Assembly (NCBI GenBank): GCA_016707685.1
Contig: JADJHE010000003.1
Location: forward strand, 263,808-327,807
From: Bacteroidota bacterium
Lineage (GTDB): Bacteria; Bacteroidota; Bacteroidia; 2-12-FULL-35-15
Length of the DNA stretch: 64,000 nucleotides
Direction: 5' to 3'
Under the pieces are notes generated by a model, which saw only the letters and a program-made list of their open reading frames with translations, had not been told where the DNA came from and did not search any database. This document shows, piece after piece, positions 48,710 to 57,025 of the stretch (the first letter of the stretch is position 1; every line of letters starts with the position of its first letter). Made by a program: the position numbers and the translations under genes.

Positions 48710-49469
48710 TATATATCCAAAATTAACTTTAGTGGGCGCAGGACCTGGAGATATTGATTTGATTACAGTTAAAGGAGTTGAAGCAATTGCGAGTGCCGAT
48801 GTAATACTTTACGATGCACTGGTAAATAAAGAGTTATTAAAATATGCTCCTTCACATGCAGTTAAAATATATGTAGGGAAGAGAAATTCAAATCATACCT
48901 ATACACAAGATCAAATCAATTCATTGATTGTAGATTTTGCATTTACTTATGGACATGTGGTTCGTTTAAAAGGAGGAGATTCTTTTGTGTTTGGAAGAGG
49001 ATATGAAGAAAAAGCATACGCAGATTTGTTCAATATTGAGACGGAAGTAGTTCCTGGCATTTCAAGCAGTATTGCTGTGCCAGCATTGCAAGGAATACCA
49101 CTTACAAACAGAGGAACGAATGAAAGCTTTTGGGTAATTACAGGAACAACTAGTAGCGGTCTATTGTCGAATGACGTAAAATTAGCAGCGCAATCAACAG
49201 CAACAGTTGTCATTTTAATGGGCTTAAACAAATTGAATGAAATTGCTGATGTGTTTACAAAATACGAGAAACATGATACGGCAATTGCCATTATTCAAAA
49301 TGGCTCATTAAAAAATGAAAAAATTGCACTAGGCACTATCGATACAATTGTTGATATCGCATCTCGTGAAAAAGTTGCTGCTCCTGCAATTATTGTAATT
49401 GGTGATGTTGTGAAGCTACATGAGCAATTCCCAGCAAGCTTAAGTGATTGGAAATATTTATTAAACTAA
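48693..49469 (+). CDS. cobA: Uroporphyrinogen-III C-methyltransferase
   Basis: A 258-residue SAM-dependent tetrapyrrole methylase. LTLVGAGPGDIDLITVKGVE at the N-terminus, YDALVNKELL, RLKGGDSFVFGRGYEE and VVPGISSSIAVPALQGIPLT are family signatures. It makes precorrin-2, the first step from uroporphyrinogen III to siroheme, the cofactor of the neighbouring sulfite reductase. The remaining two steps are supplied by the CysG-N domain encoded 480 nt downstream. Confidence 0.93.
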   Translation: MKTRHNIYPKLTLVGAGPGDIDLITVKGVEAIASADVILYDALVNKELLKYAPSHAVKIYVGKRNSNHTYTQDQINSLIVDFAFTYGHVVRLKGGDSFVFGRGYEEKAYADLFNIETEVVPGISSSIAVPALQGIPLTNRGTNESFWVITGTTSSGLLSNDVKLAAQSTATVVILMGLNKLNEIADVFTKYEKHDTAIAIIQNGSLKNEKIALGTIDTIVDIASREKVAAPAIIVIGDVVKLHEQFPASLSDWKYLLN

Positions 49470-49484
49470 AATTATATTGAAAAA

Positions 49485-49952
49485 ATGAAAAGAGAATTGA
49501 ATATTAGTTGTCCAGTTTCTACTAAAAGAGTAGATGAAAATACGGTAAGAGTTATTGCTTTTTTAGTGCTGTTTGTTTCAAGCATAAGTATCGTATTAAA
49601 CAATTACTTTATATCAGCTTTTTTAGTGGTAGATTTTTTGGTTCGAGGTTTTGAACTTGGAGAATATAGTCTTTTACGATTAAGTGCTAAGTCAATTTCG
49701 AAGTTACTAGGATTAAAGAAAAAACCAATTGACGCAGCTCCTAAGTTTTTTGCTGCAAAGGTTGGATTTGTTTTCACTCTTATTGTATTGATTTCACAGC
49801 TATTTAGTTTTCCGGTTTTGGGCATATCAACTGGAGTAGTTTTGATAGTGTGTGCATTTTTAGAAAGTTTTTTAGGTGTTTGTCTCGGTTGTTATTTTTA
49901 TACGATTTTAAATAAAGTCTTTTTAAATAGATTCCATAATGTAGGATTGTAG
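49485..49952 (+). CDS. DUF4395 family membrane protein
   Basis: A 155-residue protein with about four membrane helices and the DUF4395 opening ISCPVSTKRVDENTVRVIAF, whose CPVS motif is conserved in the family. Function is unknown. DUF4395 proteins are often found with sulfur-handling genes, and here the gene lies between cobA and the CysG-N/TauE fusion. A role in moving or sensing a sulfur compound is inferred. Its TAG stop overlaps the next GTG start by one base. Confidence 0.8.
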   Translation: MKRELNISCPVSTKRVDENTVRVIAFLVLFVSSISIVLNNYFISAFLVVDFLVRGFELGEYSLLRLSAKSISKLLGLKKKPIDAAPKFFAAKVGFVFTLIVLISQLFSFPVLGISTGVVLIVCAFLESFLGVCLGCYFYTILNKVFLNRFHNVGL

Positions 49953-51487
49953 TGAAAGTAAAAAATATAGATATGGTTTCATCCTCACAGAATAATCTTT
50001 TTCCAGTATTTCTAAAATTAGAACAGCTTCACGTTCTAGTTGTTGGGGGTGGTGTAATTGGATTAGAAAAGGTAACTGCTTTAGTGAATAATAGCCCTGC
50101 AACAAGAATTACAATTGTAGCAAGGGTTATTTCTCATGAAATAAAAACATCAGTTGAACAAATTTCATCCATTACATTGTTAGAAAAATCATTTGAAGTT
50201 AGTGATTTAGAGAATAAAGATTTGGTGATTGCGGCAACAGGTGATAGGGCTATCAGTGAGTTAATTAGGGCGGAAGCTACCAAACGAAAGATTTTAATCA
50301 ATGTAGCAGATACACCTGATTTATGTGACTTTTATTTGGGTTCAATTGTGCAAAAAGGAGACTTGAAAATTGCCATTTCTACGAATGGAAAATCACCTAC
50401 ACTTGCAAAACGTTTAAAAGAAGTCTTTAACGAAGCTCTACCCGCAGATACCCAAATTACAATTGATAGTTTAAATAAATTTAGGAATCAGTTAAAAGGA
50501 GATTTTACTGAAAAAGTAAAACGTTTGAATGAGGCAACTGCAATTTTGACGAGCAGCCAAAATATTTCATCATTGCAGCCTCATTTGGTTCAAACGAAAA
50601 AAAGATCAAAAAAAGAACTCATTAGATATTGGTCAATTTATACTTTGGCTTCCATTGCTTTAATGATTGTTGGTCATATTTTATTTACCTATTTACCCTT
50701 TTCAGAAATTGGTGGATATGCAGGTTATTTGGTAGGACAAATTGACGCTACAGTTCTTATTTTTATTGCTGGAGGATTTGTTGCTCAAATGGTAGATGGT
50801 TCTTTAGGCATGGCTTATGGATTATCCGCAACAACCTTCTTACTTTCATTTGGTGTAACACCTGCTGCTGCTAGCGCAAGTGTTCATGCTTCTGAAATAT
50901 TTACAACAGGTGCTTCGGGCTTAAGTCATTTGAAATTTAAGAATGTAAACTCAAAATTATTCAAAAGCCTTTTAATTCCAGGGGTAGTAGGAGCAATCAT
51001 TGGAGCGTATATTTTATCATCAGCTGAGAATTATAGTGCTTATATCAAACCTGTTGTTTCTATTTATACGTTGGTTCTAGGAATTACAATTATAATAAAG
51101 GCAATTCGTAAACTGAATGAAAAAAAGAAAATCAAACGGATTGGAATATTGGCTTTCTTTGGTGCTTTTTTAGATTCTATTGGTGGTGGTGGTTGGGGCC
51201 CAATTGTATCCTCCACTTTAATTGCAAGAGGAAGAGATGTTCGTTATACAATAGGCTCTGTAAACTTGGCTGAATTTTTTATCACATTGGCTAGTTCGGT
51301 TACATTTTTCACCATTATTGGTTTGCAGCACTGGAGCATCATTATTGGTTTGATTATTGGGGGCACAATTGCAGCACCCATTGCTGCTTATTTTACATCT
51401 AAAATTCCAGTGAGAGCTGGCTTAATAACTGTGGGAATTGTAGTTATTATCGTAAGTTTGCGGAATATAATAACGAGTGTGTTTTAA
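49952..51487 (+). CDS. Fusion of siroheme synthase N-domain (precorrin-2 dehydrogenase) with TauE/SafE permease
   Basis: A 511-residue two-domain protein. Residues about 8-200 match the CysG/Met8 N-terminal unit: Rossmann VLVVGGGVIGLEKVTALV, then DLVIAATGDRAISELI and NVADTPDLCDFYLGS, expected to oxidise precorrin-2 and insert iron. Residues about 225-511 form eight or more membrane helices of the TauE/SafE sulfite exporter family (AGGFVAQMVDGSLGMAYG). There is no stop between them. The GTG at 49952 overlaps the upstream stop; an ATG lies seven codons later. The protein would couple cofactor synthesis to a sulfur-oxyanion transporter. Confidence 0.88.
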   Translation: MKVKNIDMVSSSQNNLFPVFLKLEQLHVLVVGGGVIGLEKVTALVNNSPATRITIVARVISHEIKTSVEQISSITLLEKSFEVSDLENKDLVIAATGDRAISELIRAEATKRKILINVADTPDLCDFYLGSIVQKGDLKIAISTNGKSPTLAKRLKEVFNEALPADTQITIDSLNKFRNQLKGDFTEKVKRLNEATAILTSSQNISSLQPHLVQTKKRSKKELIRYWSIYTLASIALMIVGHILFTYLPFSEIGGYAGYLVGQIDATVLIFIAGGFVAQMVDGSLGMAYGLSATTFLLSFGVTPAAASASVHASEIFTTGASGLSHLKFKNVNSKLFKSLLIPGVVGAIIGAYILSSAENYSAYIKPVVSIYTLVLGITIIIKAIRKLNEKKKIKRIGILAFFGAFLDSIGGGGWGPIVSSTLIARGRDVRYTIGSVNLAEFFITLASSVTFFTIIGLQHWSIIIGLIIGGTIAAPIAAYFTSKIPVRAGLITVGIVVIIVSLRNIITSVF

Positions 51488-52134
51488 TGCAGTTAGAAGA
51501 ACTAAATAAAAAATATAGTCTGCTTAGTCCTAAGGATAGAATAAAAGAACTTTATAAAGATTTTGATAAAGTTTTATTCACTTCCTCTTTTGGAACTACA
51601 GCTGCTTTTTTATTGCATTTATTTCACAGTGTAAAGCCCGAGCAACAAGTTTATTTTTTAGATACAACATATCATTTTAATGAGACCTTAGATTATAAAA
51701 ATAAACTGACTTCGTTATTAAATTTGAAAGTTATTGATATCAAACCTGAAGAATGGAAAAATAAATTTACTACTGAAGATAAAACCTGGAATTCTGATCC
51801 TGATTTGTGTTGCTCTATTAATAAAGTGGAGCCACTGGATAAAATTAAACCTAATTTTCAAGTTTGGGTTTCTGGATTAATGTCTTCTCAAAATAATTAT
51901 CGTGGTACATTAAAAGTATTTGAAGAGAAAGAAGGGATACTAAAATTTTATCCGCTTGTAGATTTGAAAGAGCAAGATGCATTCGATTATATAAAGATGA
52001 ATAATTTGCCAGAGCATCCATTACTGAAAGCAGGTTTTAGTTCAGTCGGTTGTTTTCATTGTACAGTTGCTGGAAAAGGAAGAAGTGGACGATGGGTAAA
52101 TAGATCAAAAACGGAATGTGGTTTACATTTATAA
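51487..52134 (+). CDS. cysH: Phosphoadenylyl/adenylyl-sulfate reductase
   Basis: A 215-residue thioredoxin-dependent reductase that turns activated sulfate into sulfite. The cysteine pair CC (in PDLCCSINKVEP) and the later CFHC, with C-terminal ECGLHL containing the catalytic cysteine, form the pattern of [4Fe-4S]-containing APS reductases. The PP-loop-like FTSSFGTTAAFLLHLF is near the N-terminus. The ATG overlaps the upstream stop by one base. No ATP sulfurylase gene is visible, so sulfate activation must be encoded elsewhere. Confidence 0.92.
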   Translation: MQLEELNKKYSLLSPKDRIKELYKDFDKVLFTSSFGTTAAFLLHLFHSVKPEQQVYFLDTTYHFNETLDYKNKLTSLLNLKVIDIKPEEWKNKFTTEDKTWNSDPDLCCSINKVEPLDKIKPNFQVWVSGLMSSQNNYRGTLKVFEEKEGILKFYPLVDLKEQDAFDYIKMNNLPEHPLLKAGFSSVGCFHCTVAGKGRSGRWVNRSKTECGLHL

Positions 52135-52162
52135 AAATAAAAATTGATTAAAAATATATAGT

Positions 52163-53369
52163 ATGGGAAATAAAGAAATCTCTATTGGATTGTTTGGTTT
52201 TGGCTGTGTTGGCCAAGGATTGTATGATGTGCTAAATCATTCAGAAGGTTTAAAAGCAAATATTGATAAAATTTGCGTTAAAGACAAAAATAAAAAGCGA
52301 AAAATTGATGCTCGTTATTTTTCGTATGATAAAAATGAAATATTAAAGCAAGGTCATCACAACGTAATTGTTGAGTTGATAGATAATGCAAATGATGCAT
52401 TTGCAATCGTTAAAGAAGCGCTTGGGAATGGTGTAAATGTGGTTACTGCAAATAAGAAAATGTTGGCAGAGAATTTCACGGAATTATACAACTTACAAAA
52501 AAAAAAACAATGTTGCATTATTATATGAAGGTTCTGCTGGTGGAAGTATTCCTATTATCCGAAATTTAGAAGAGTACTATGATAACGAGTTGTTGAGTAG
52601 TGTAAAGGGAATTTTAAATGGCACGTGTAATTACATTTTAACCCGCATGGAGTTAGAAAACAAAGATTATACGGATGTATTAAAAGATGCGCAATTGAAT
52701 GGGTTTGCAGAAAGTGATCCTTGGCTGGATGTTGCTGGATTTGATACAAAGTTTAAAACTTCTTTGCTTACTATTCATGCCTTTGGAATTGTTTTGAATC
52801 CCGATGACATTTTTAATACCGGCATTCAGAATATTATATATGACGATATTTTGTATGCTAAGCAAAGAGGATTAAGAGTTAAAATGTTGGGAGTTTCACA
52901 AAAGGTAGGAGATAAATTCAGAGTTTATGCTATGCCTCATTTTGTTAGTAAAGAGAGTGAATTGTACAATGTATTGTATGAATACAATGCAGTAGAAGTG
53001 GAAGGTGCTTTTTCATGTAAACAAACATTTGTAGGTAAAGGTGCAGGGAGTCATCCAACAGGAAGTGCTGTACTTTCAGATATTTCAGCACTTACCTATG
53101 ATTATAAGTATGGTTATAAAAAATTGAAAAAGGCGCTAAACAATAATGTTAAAATTGAGGATGGAATTAAACAGGTAGAATTCGATTTTCCTATTAAATT
53201 GTATATCCGTTTTCAAGATAAAGCCCAATTGAATGATTTAGAAATTTTAAATATTGAAGAAGAATACAAATCGGCTACAACGAATTATATTATTGCAAAC
53301 GTGAATTTCAATTCTTTGTTTAATATTTACAATAAGCGAGACAATAAGTTATTTATCTGTGCTATTTAA
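52163..53369 (+). CDS. Homoserine dehydrogenase, one frameshift
   Basis: The N-terminal frame has the NAD(P)-binding motif LFGFGCVGQGLYDVL and VVTANKKMLAENF; it breaks in an eleven-A run at 52497-52507. Removing one A continues as NLQKKNNVALLYEG into the downstream frame with GSAGGSIPIIRNL, GILNGTCNYILTRM and DPWLDVAGFDTKFK, all homoserine dehydrogenase signatures. The rebuilt enzyme has about 401 aa. It makes homoserine, the carbon acceptor for methionine synthesis, which explains its place in a sulfur operon with a Met/Cys leader. Last gene of the operon. Confidence 0.9.
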
Positions 53370-53386
53370 TTGTGTATTTTTGATGA

Positions 53387-53998
53387 ATGAAAAGTAAGGA
53401 TACAGCACAATTATCACTGTTTTCTATTGAACCTGATCTTAAAAAAAGGCAAGACAATAAGTATCAATATTTGATTGTTGTTTCTCCATCCGATGAAATA
53501 AAAGAAAAGGTGTTGGAGCTAAAAAAGAAGCTGAATGCGCTTGTGCCAATTAGTAATTTTAATTTGCGTTCAACACCACACATCTCTATAATTGGTTTTT
53601 CGATGAAGGAACAATTAAAGGATGACTTTTGGAATAAATTTCAATTGCATTTTTCTAAAGTGCCTCGTTTTGTGGTGAGTTTGAATGGTTTTGAGAATTT
53701 TTTGCATGGTCAAATTTCCAACACGCTTTTCATTAAAATAGAAGATGCAAAACCATTTGTGATGTTGCATAAAATTAGCACTCAATTTTTCAAAATCAAT
53801 GAACGAAACTATCTGCCTCAATTAACAGTTGCTAGAGTATTACCTCGTGAGTCATTGCCTATTATCAATAGCTTTATTGGGGAGGAGGGGTTTAAAGGAA
53901 AATTTAAGTGTACCAATATTACTGTTTTAGAACGAACAGTGGAAGGTAAAACAACGAGTGCTTATAAGGTTCGTAGGCAGATAGAGTTACAAAATTAA
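53387..53998 (+). CDS. 2'-5' RNA ligase / LigT-like 2H phosphoesterase family protein
   Basis: A 203-residue protein with the 2H fold. The first catalytic motif is HISI (STPHISIIGFSM). The second, normally HxTx, reads QLTV (YLPQLTVARVL), so one of the two catalytic histidines is replaced by Gln in this sequence. Either the enzyme is inactive or it has drifted in function. It follows the homoserine dehydrogenase by 17 nt, but a sulfur role is not suggested by sequence. Confidence 0.75.
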   Translation: MKSKDTAQLSLFSIEPDLKKRQDNKYQYLIVVSPSDEIKEKVLELKKKLNALVPISNFNLRSTPHISIIGFSMKEQLKDDFWNKFQLHFSKVPRFVVSLNGFENFLHGQISNTLFIKIEDAKPFVMLHKISTQFFKINERNYLPQLTVARVLPRESLPIINSFIGEEGFKGKFKCTNITVLERTVEGKTTSAYKVRRQIELQN

Positions 53999-54005
53999 TA
54001 GTAAA

Positions 54006-54839
54006 CTATAATGTCGATAGGTATTCATTGGCACTGTTAAATCCATTCCAATAATCTTCTTCGAGTAGTTCTAATGAGTTGGTATAAGAACCGGCTTTTA
54101 ATTCTTCTGTGGGAGCTATTTGTTTTATTAGAATTCCTTGTGGAGGGCTATTTATAAAATCAATACTTCTATTGTAGATAACATGATTCTCCGTAAATGT
54201 TTTTCTAATTGGCTCATTTTTTCTATAATACGTTTCACCAATATAATCAATCCAAGATTTTTTCATCTTTTGATTTGCTGGTGCAGTACGAATAATTGTA
54301 ATTTCGGTTGCTCCATTTTTTACAGCCCATTCAACTGGTAGCGGGTCCCCCCAGGCGCCATCCATGTAATCAATTCCATTTATGGTATGTTTGCCTTTGG
54401 TAATAAAAGGTAATGAGCAGGATGCGATCACTGTTTCTTCCCATCCACTTTCAACTGGATTACCATAAAAGGGAAGTCCATTGGTTTTATCTGTCATTAC
54501 TATAACAAATTGCTTACCTGCTAAATTTTGTTCAGCATGTTCGCGATTGAATGGATAGTGTTTTTTTGAAATATCGTAAAATACGTCAACATCCATTATA
54601 GGTTGCCAACGAAGCATGTTCGAAAAATTGACAAATCGATTTTTTTCAGATAAAAAACAAATGGCGTTAAAGCAATGTTTGGGTTGATGAGCAATGTAAT
54701 AGGATGTAGCAATTGCTCCACCCGAAACAGCAATATAGAAATCAAAAGGATTGTAATTGTTTTGCATGAAGCCATCTAGCACACCAGAACTAAATGCGGT
54801 GCGAAATCCTCCTCCTTGAACGATTAATGCTTTTTTCAT
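54006..54839 (-). CDS. Patatin-like phospholipase family protein
   Basis: A 277-residue protein similar to the YjjU group. The oxyanion-hole motif GGGFRTAFSSGVLDGF is at the N-terminus and the catalytic aspartate motif DGAWGDPLP near residue 165. The nucleophile elbow reads AVSGGA, with Ala in place of the first Gly of GxSxG; the serine is kept. It probably hydrolyses acyl esters in the cytoplasm or at the membrane. It is convergent with the LigT-like gene and ends the ordinary chromosomal part before the repeat region. Confidence 0.87.
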   Translation of the reverse strand: MKKALIVQGGGFRTAFSSGVLDGFMQNNYNPFDFYIAVSGGAIATSYYIAHQPKHCFNAICFLSEKNRFVNFSNMLRWQPIMDVDVFYDISKKHYPFNREHAEQNLAGKQFVIVMTDKTNGLPFYGNPVESGWEETVIASCSLPFITKGKHTINGIDYMDGAWGDPLPVEWAVKNGATEITIIRTAPANQKMKKSWIDYIGETYYRKNEPIRKTFTENHVIYNRSIDFINSPPQGILIKQIAPTEELKAGSYTNSLELLEEDYWNGFNSANEYLSTL

Positions 54840-54885
54840 TTTGTAAACAATGTAAAACAGTTCCTTTTATAACCAAAGGTCAATA

Positions 54886-54920
54886 AAAAGGCTCAATTCA
54901 TGAAATGAATTGAGCCTTTT
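54886..54920 (-). terminator. Terminator T1 at the left edge of the repeat region
   Basis: A perfect 15-bp stem (AAAAGGCTCAATTCA at 54886-54900, complement at 54906-54920) closes a TGAAA loop. Read on the minus strand it ends in T residues. It directly abuts boundary element 1. Confidence 0.9.
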
Positions 54921-54921
54921 A

Positions 54922-55020
54922 GTACCCTACGGGTTGGATTTATCGAACTTTATTGATGATTTCCAACGAATTAGAATTCTCATGAATTCTCGTAATTGGA
55001 AATCGCTCCTTTAATTTAAG
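54922..55020. repeat. Boundary element copy 1
   Basis: A roughly 98-bp element starting GTACCCTACGGGTTGG and ending ATCGCTCCTTTAATTTAAG. It contains a long imperfect palindrome (GATTTCCAA at 54958-54966, TTGGAAATC at 54996-55004) with an inner GAATTC stem. Copies lie at 57407 and 61796. On the minus strand one frame (SDFQLREFMRIL...) stays open and similar in all three. Confidence 0.85.
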
Positions 55021-55066
55021 AATTGCCAATATTTTTCTTTGGATTACTCTATTAAACAAACAACGA

Positions 55067-55981
55067 TTACTGGCGGGTATTCTTTCTTATCCAAATTGAA
55101 CCATTCTTAGTAGTAAATTTATCAAGATTCCTTTTGTTGCTAACTCATTTAATTGTTTTTCGCTTTCTGCTCTTGGTGTTCCTGAAAGTTCCGAAAATTC
55201 TTTAGCTGTCAAAGAATTGTACTTTGCAAAAGTGTTTCCCAATTTTTACTGTATTCATTTTTGATTGCTTTTGGGTGAAGTTTTAAAACTGACGTTTCAT
55301 AAAAAGCATACGGTTTTGAACCATACACAATTTCCTTATTGCCTGAGTTGTCTAAAAAGAAAATCGTTGGAAATCCTCTTACACCATATTCTCTTGCTAA
55401 TTGCAAATCTTCTTCAAAAAGGTTTTTGCTTTGCCTTCGTAATCCTTTTTCAATTGCACAGCATCTAATCCAACTTTCTTAGCAGCAACCTCTAGATGTT
55501 CCCATTTTTGCAATATTTTTCTTTTGCAGAAAACCATTTCTCGGATTTCCTCTTAAAATAAAACAGCCTTTTTGTTGTCCTGCATTTGTGCAGCTTTAAA
55601 AGCGATTGAAGGAGGATAAGAAGAATGTAAAGGATCTTCCAGCCATACATCTCCGTCAATAGGCATATCGTAATATCCACTTACTTCGTCCCAATGCTGT
55701 GCTACATCAGATGGCTTGTTTATGCCACCGCTGTTGTAATTCCAATCAGGCAACAAACCTCCCATGCGGTATTCAATTTCCATATTGTTACCATACTCAA
55801 TTTCAGTTTTCGCAGTTGAGGCTCAATGCCCCAACAAGAAGAACAAATCGGTCAGTAAAATAAATGACTTTGACAGGTTTTTCTATACTGTAAGTGGTAA
55901 TTTTTGTATTTGTTGTACTGTCAGGTATTCCACAAATTCCTTCTACAGGTCACACATCAGCGGATTATTATTTTCTTCCAT
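55067..55981 (-). pseudogene. DsbA-family (YjbH/SpxH-like) thioredoxin, copy 1, frameshifted
   Basis: Pieces in several frames spell one protein of about 300 aa. The N-terminal part reads VKVIYFTDPICSSCWGIEPQ with a CxxC site, then MEIEYRMGGLLPDWNYNSGG and MPIDGDVWLEDPLHSSYPPS. These match the DsbA-like Thioredoxin_5 fold of YjbH/SpxH proteins. The rest includes REYGVRGFPTIFFLDNSGN and a winged-helix-like tail. At least five single-base indels are present, and copy 2 has different ones, so sequencing error may explain them. A start at 56059, overlapping the SnoaL-like stop as ATGA, would add a signal-like segment. The role is probably thiol redox or adaptor function. Confidence 0.75.
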
Positions 55982-56055
55982 TTTATTTTTGTTTGAGCTT
56001 GGCAACCTAAGTTTGCCGAGCATTATTAATACTATTAATATTTTTTGAGTTAATT

Positions 56056-56461
56056 TCATTTTTTAAATAGTTGTAGTGAAAATGCAGTATTGGCAACTCA
56101 TCTAATCGGGTAATCAAATCGTTTTCTAAGGTATAGATTTGCACCCATTTTGTTCTAGCACCTCGCCATTACTTTTTATTTTTTTTTTTCGCTACCTAAA
56201 ACAATAACTGTGTTTTGGTCAGCTAGAATTTTAGTTACTTGAAAATCTAAAACATCTACATTAGTCATAATATTCATAATGAATTTTACTGCTCCTTCTT
56301 TACCTCGATATGTTCCATTATAAGGAATGCCCTCTGTTCCGTGGTAAACCCATATTGTATCACTCAGATAAAGTTCTTTTTAAGGCTTCATATCACCTTT
56401 GCCAAATGCGGTTAGCATTTCTTGCACTACATTGAGTGCTTTTGTTGTTTCTTTGTATCAT
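56056..56461 (-). pseudogene. SnoaL-like / NTF2-fold protein, copy 1, frameshifted
   Basis: With a few one-base corrections the minus strand reads about 134 aa: ETTKALNVVQEMLTAFGKGD, LLSDTIWVYHGTEGIPYNGT, RGKEGAVKFIMNIMTNVDVL and KWVQIYTLENDLITRLDEF. This is the SnoaL-like (nuclear transport factor 2) pattern of small enzymes and binding proteins. It lies between the DsbA-like gene and a palindromic operator, behind a TAnnTTTG promoter. In the second copy most of its N-terminal half is deleted. Confidence 0.7.
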
Positions 56462-56503
56462 TTTTAAATTTTTAATTGTTATTGTCACAAAACTATAACA
56501 CAT

Positions 56504-56511
56504 CAAATGTA
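56504..56511 (-). promoter_or_regulatory. Promoter -7 element for the SnoaL/DsbA-like unit, copy 1
   Basis: The minus strand reads TACATTTG, an exact TAnnTTTG, with TTTC (56531-56534) 19 nt upstream as a -33 element. The palindrome at 56535 touches that -33 element. Confidence 0.55.
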
Positions 56512-56534
56512 TAATCACTATGGTTTTTTTAGAA

Positions 56535-56556
56535 AGTAGTTTCCTATAGGAAACTA
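56535..56556. promoter_or_regulatory. Palindromic operator, copy 1
   Basis: A perfect 22-bp inverted repeat whose half site is GTAGTTTCCTA, placed between the divergent HxlR-type regulator and the SnoaL/DsbA-like unit and next to the -33 element of the latter. Position and symmetry fit a binding site for the dimeric HxlR-type regulator. Confidence 0.75.
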
Positions 56557-56603
56557 CTAAAGAGATTTGCAATTTTGTAATTCAAACAAATTAATTGAGG
56601 TCG

Positions 56604-56966
56604 ATGAAAAAGCGCTAAAATAAACTCTACATTAGTCTGTCAAGTAAGAATGCACAATTAATGATGCAATGAGTTTGTTGTCTGGAAAATGGAAGTTTCA
56701 CATCTTGGGAACACTTATTGAAGGCAATACATTGGGGTTTATGGATTTATAAGAGAAATAGATGGAATTGGAACTAAAATGCTTTCAAAGGAACTTCAAG
56801 ATTTGGAAATGAATAATTTGGTTAGTCGAACAGTAATGAACACAAAGCCAATAACCGTTGAGTATTCTATAACAGAATATGGCAAAACGCTTTCTTCCTT
56901 ATAGATGAATTGGCAAAATGGGGAACGGCTTATAGAAAATCTGTCTATAGTGAAAATAAAAAATAA
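56604..56966 (+). pseudogene. HxlR-family transcriptional regulator, copy 1, frameshifted
   Basis: Corrected frames give a protein of about 122 aa: AMSLLSGKWKFHILGTLIEG, then IDGIGTKMLSKELQDLEMNN, LVSRTVMNTKPITVEYSITE and IDELAKWGTAYRKSVYSENK. This is the winged-helix HxlR family. A cysteine before the helix-turn-helix (LVCQVRNA after correction) resembles the redox cysteine of YodB-like members. It is divergent from, and presumably controls, the SnoaL/DsbA-like unit. Several single-base indels break it; the second copy has others. Confidence 0.78.
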
Positions 56967-57025
56967 GATAGGCACCGGGTTGGAATAACTAAATCTATGA
57001 TTGCTGTATCCAGAATAAATAACCT

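Noticed and set aside
54006..54839. Horizontal transfer boundary at the patatin gene
   Set aside because: Base composition does not change visibly here; only the repeat elements mark the border.
54958..55004. Integron attC site: arms end in YYYAAC and GTTRRR
   Set aside because: The outermost core base fails in all copies, the span between the arms is shorter than known attC sites, and no integron integrase is visible.
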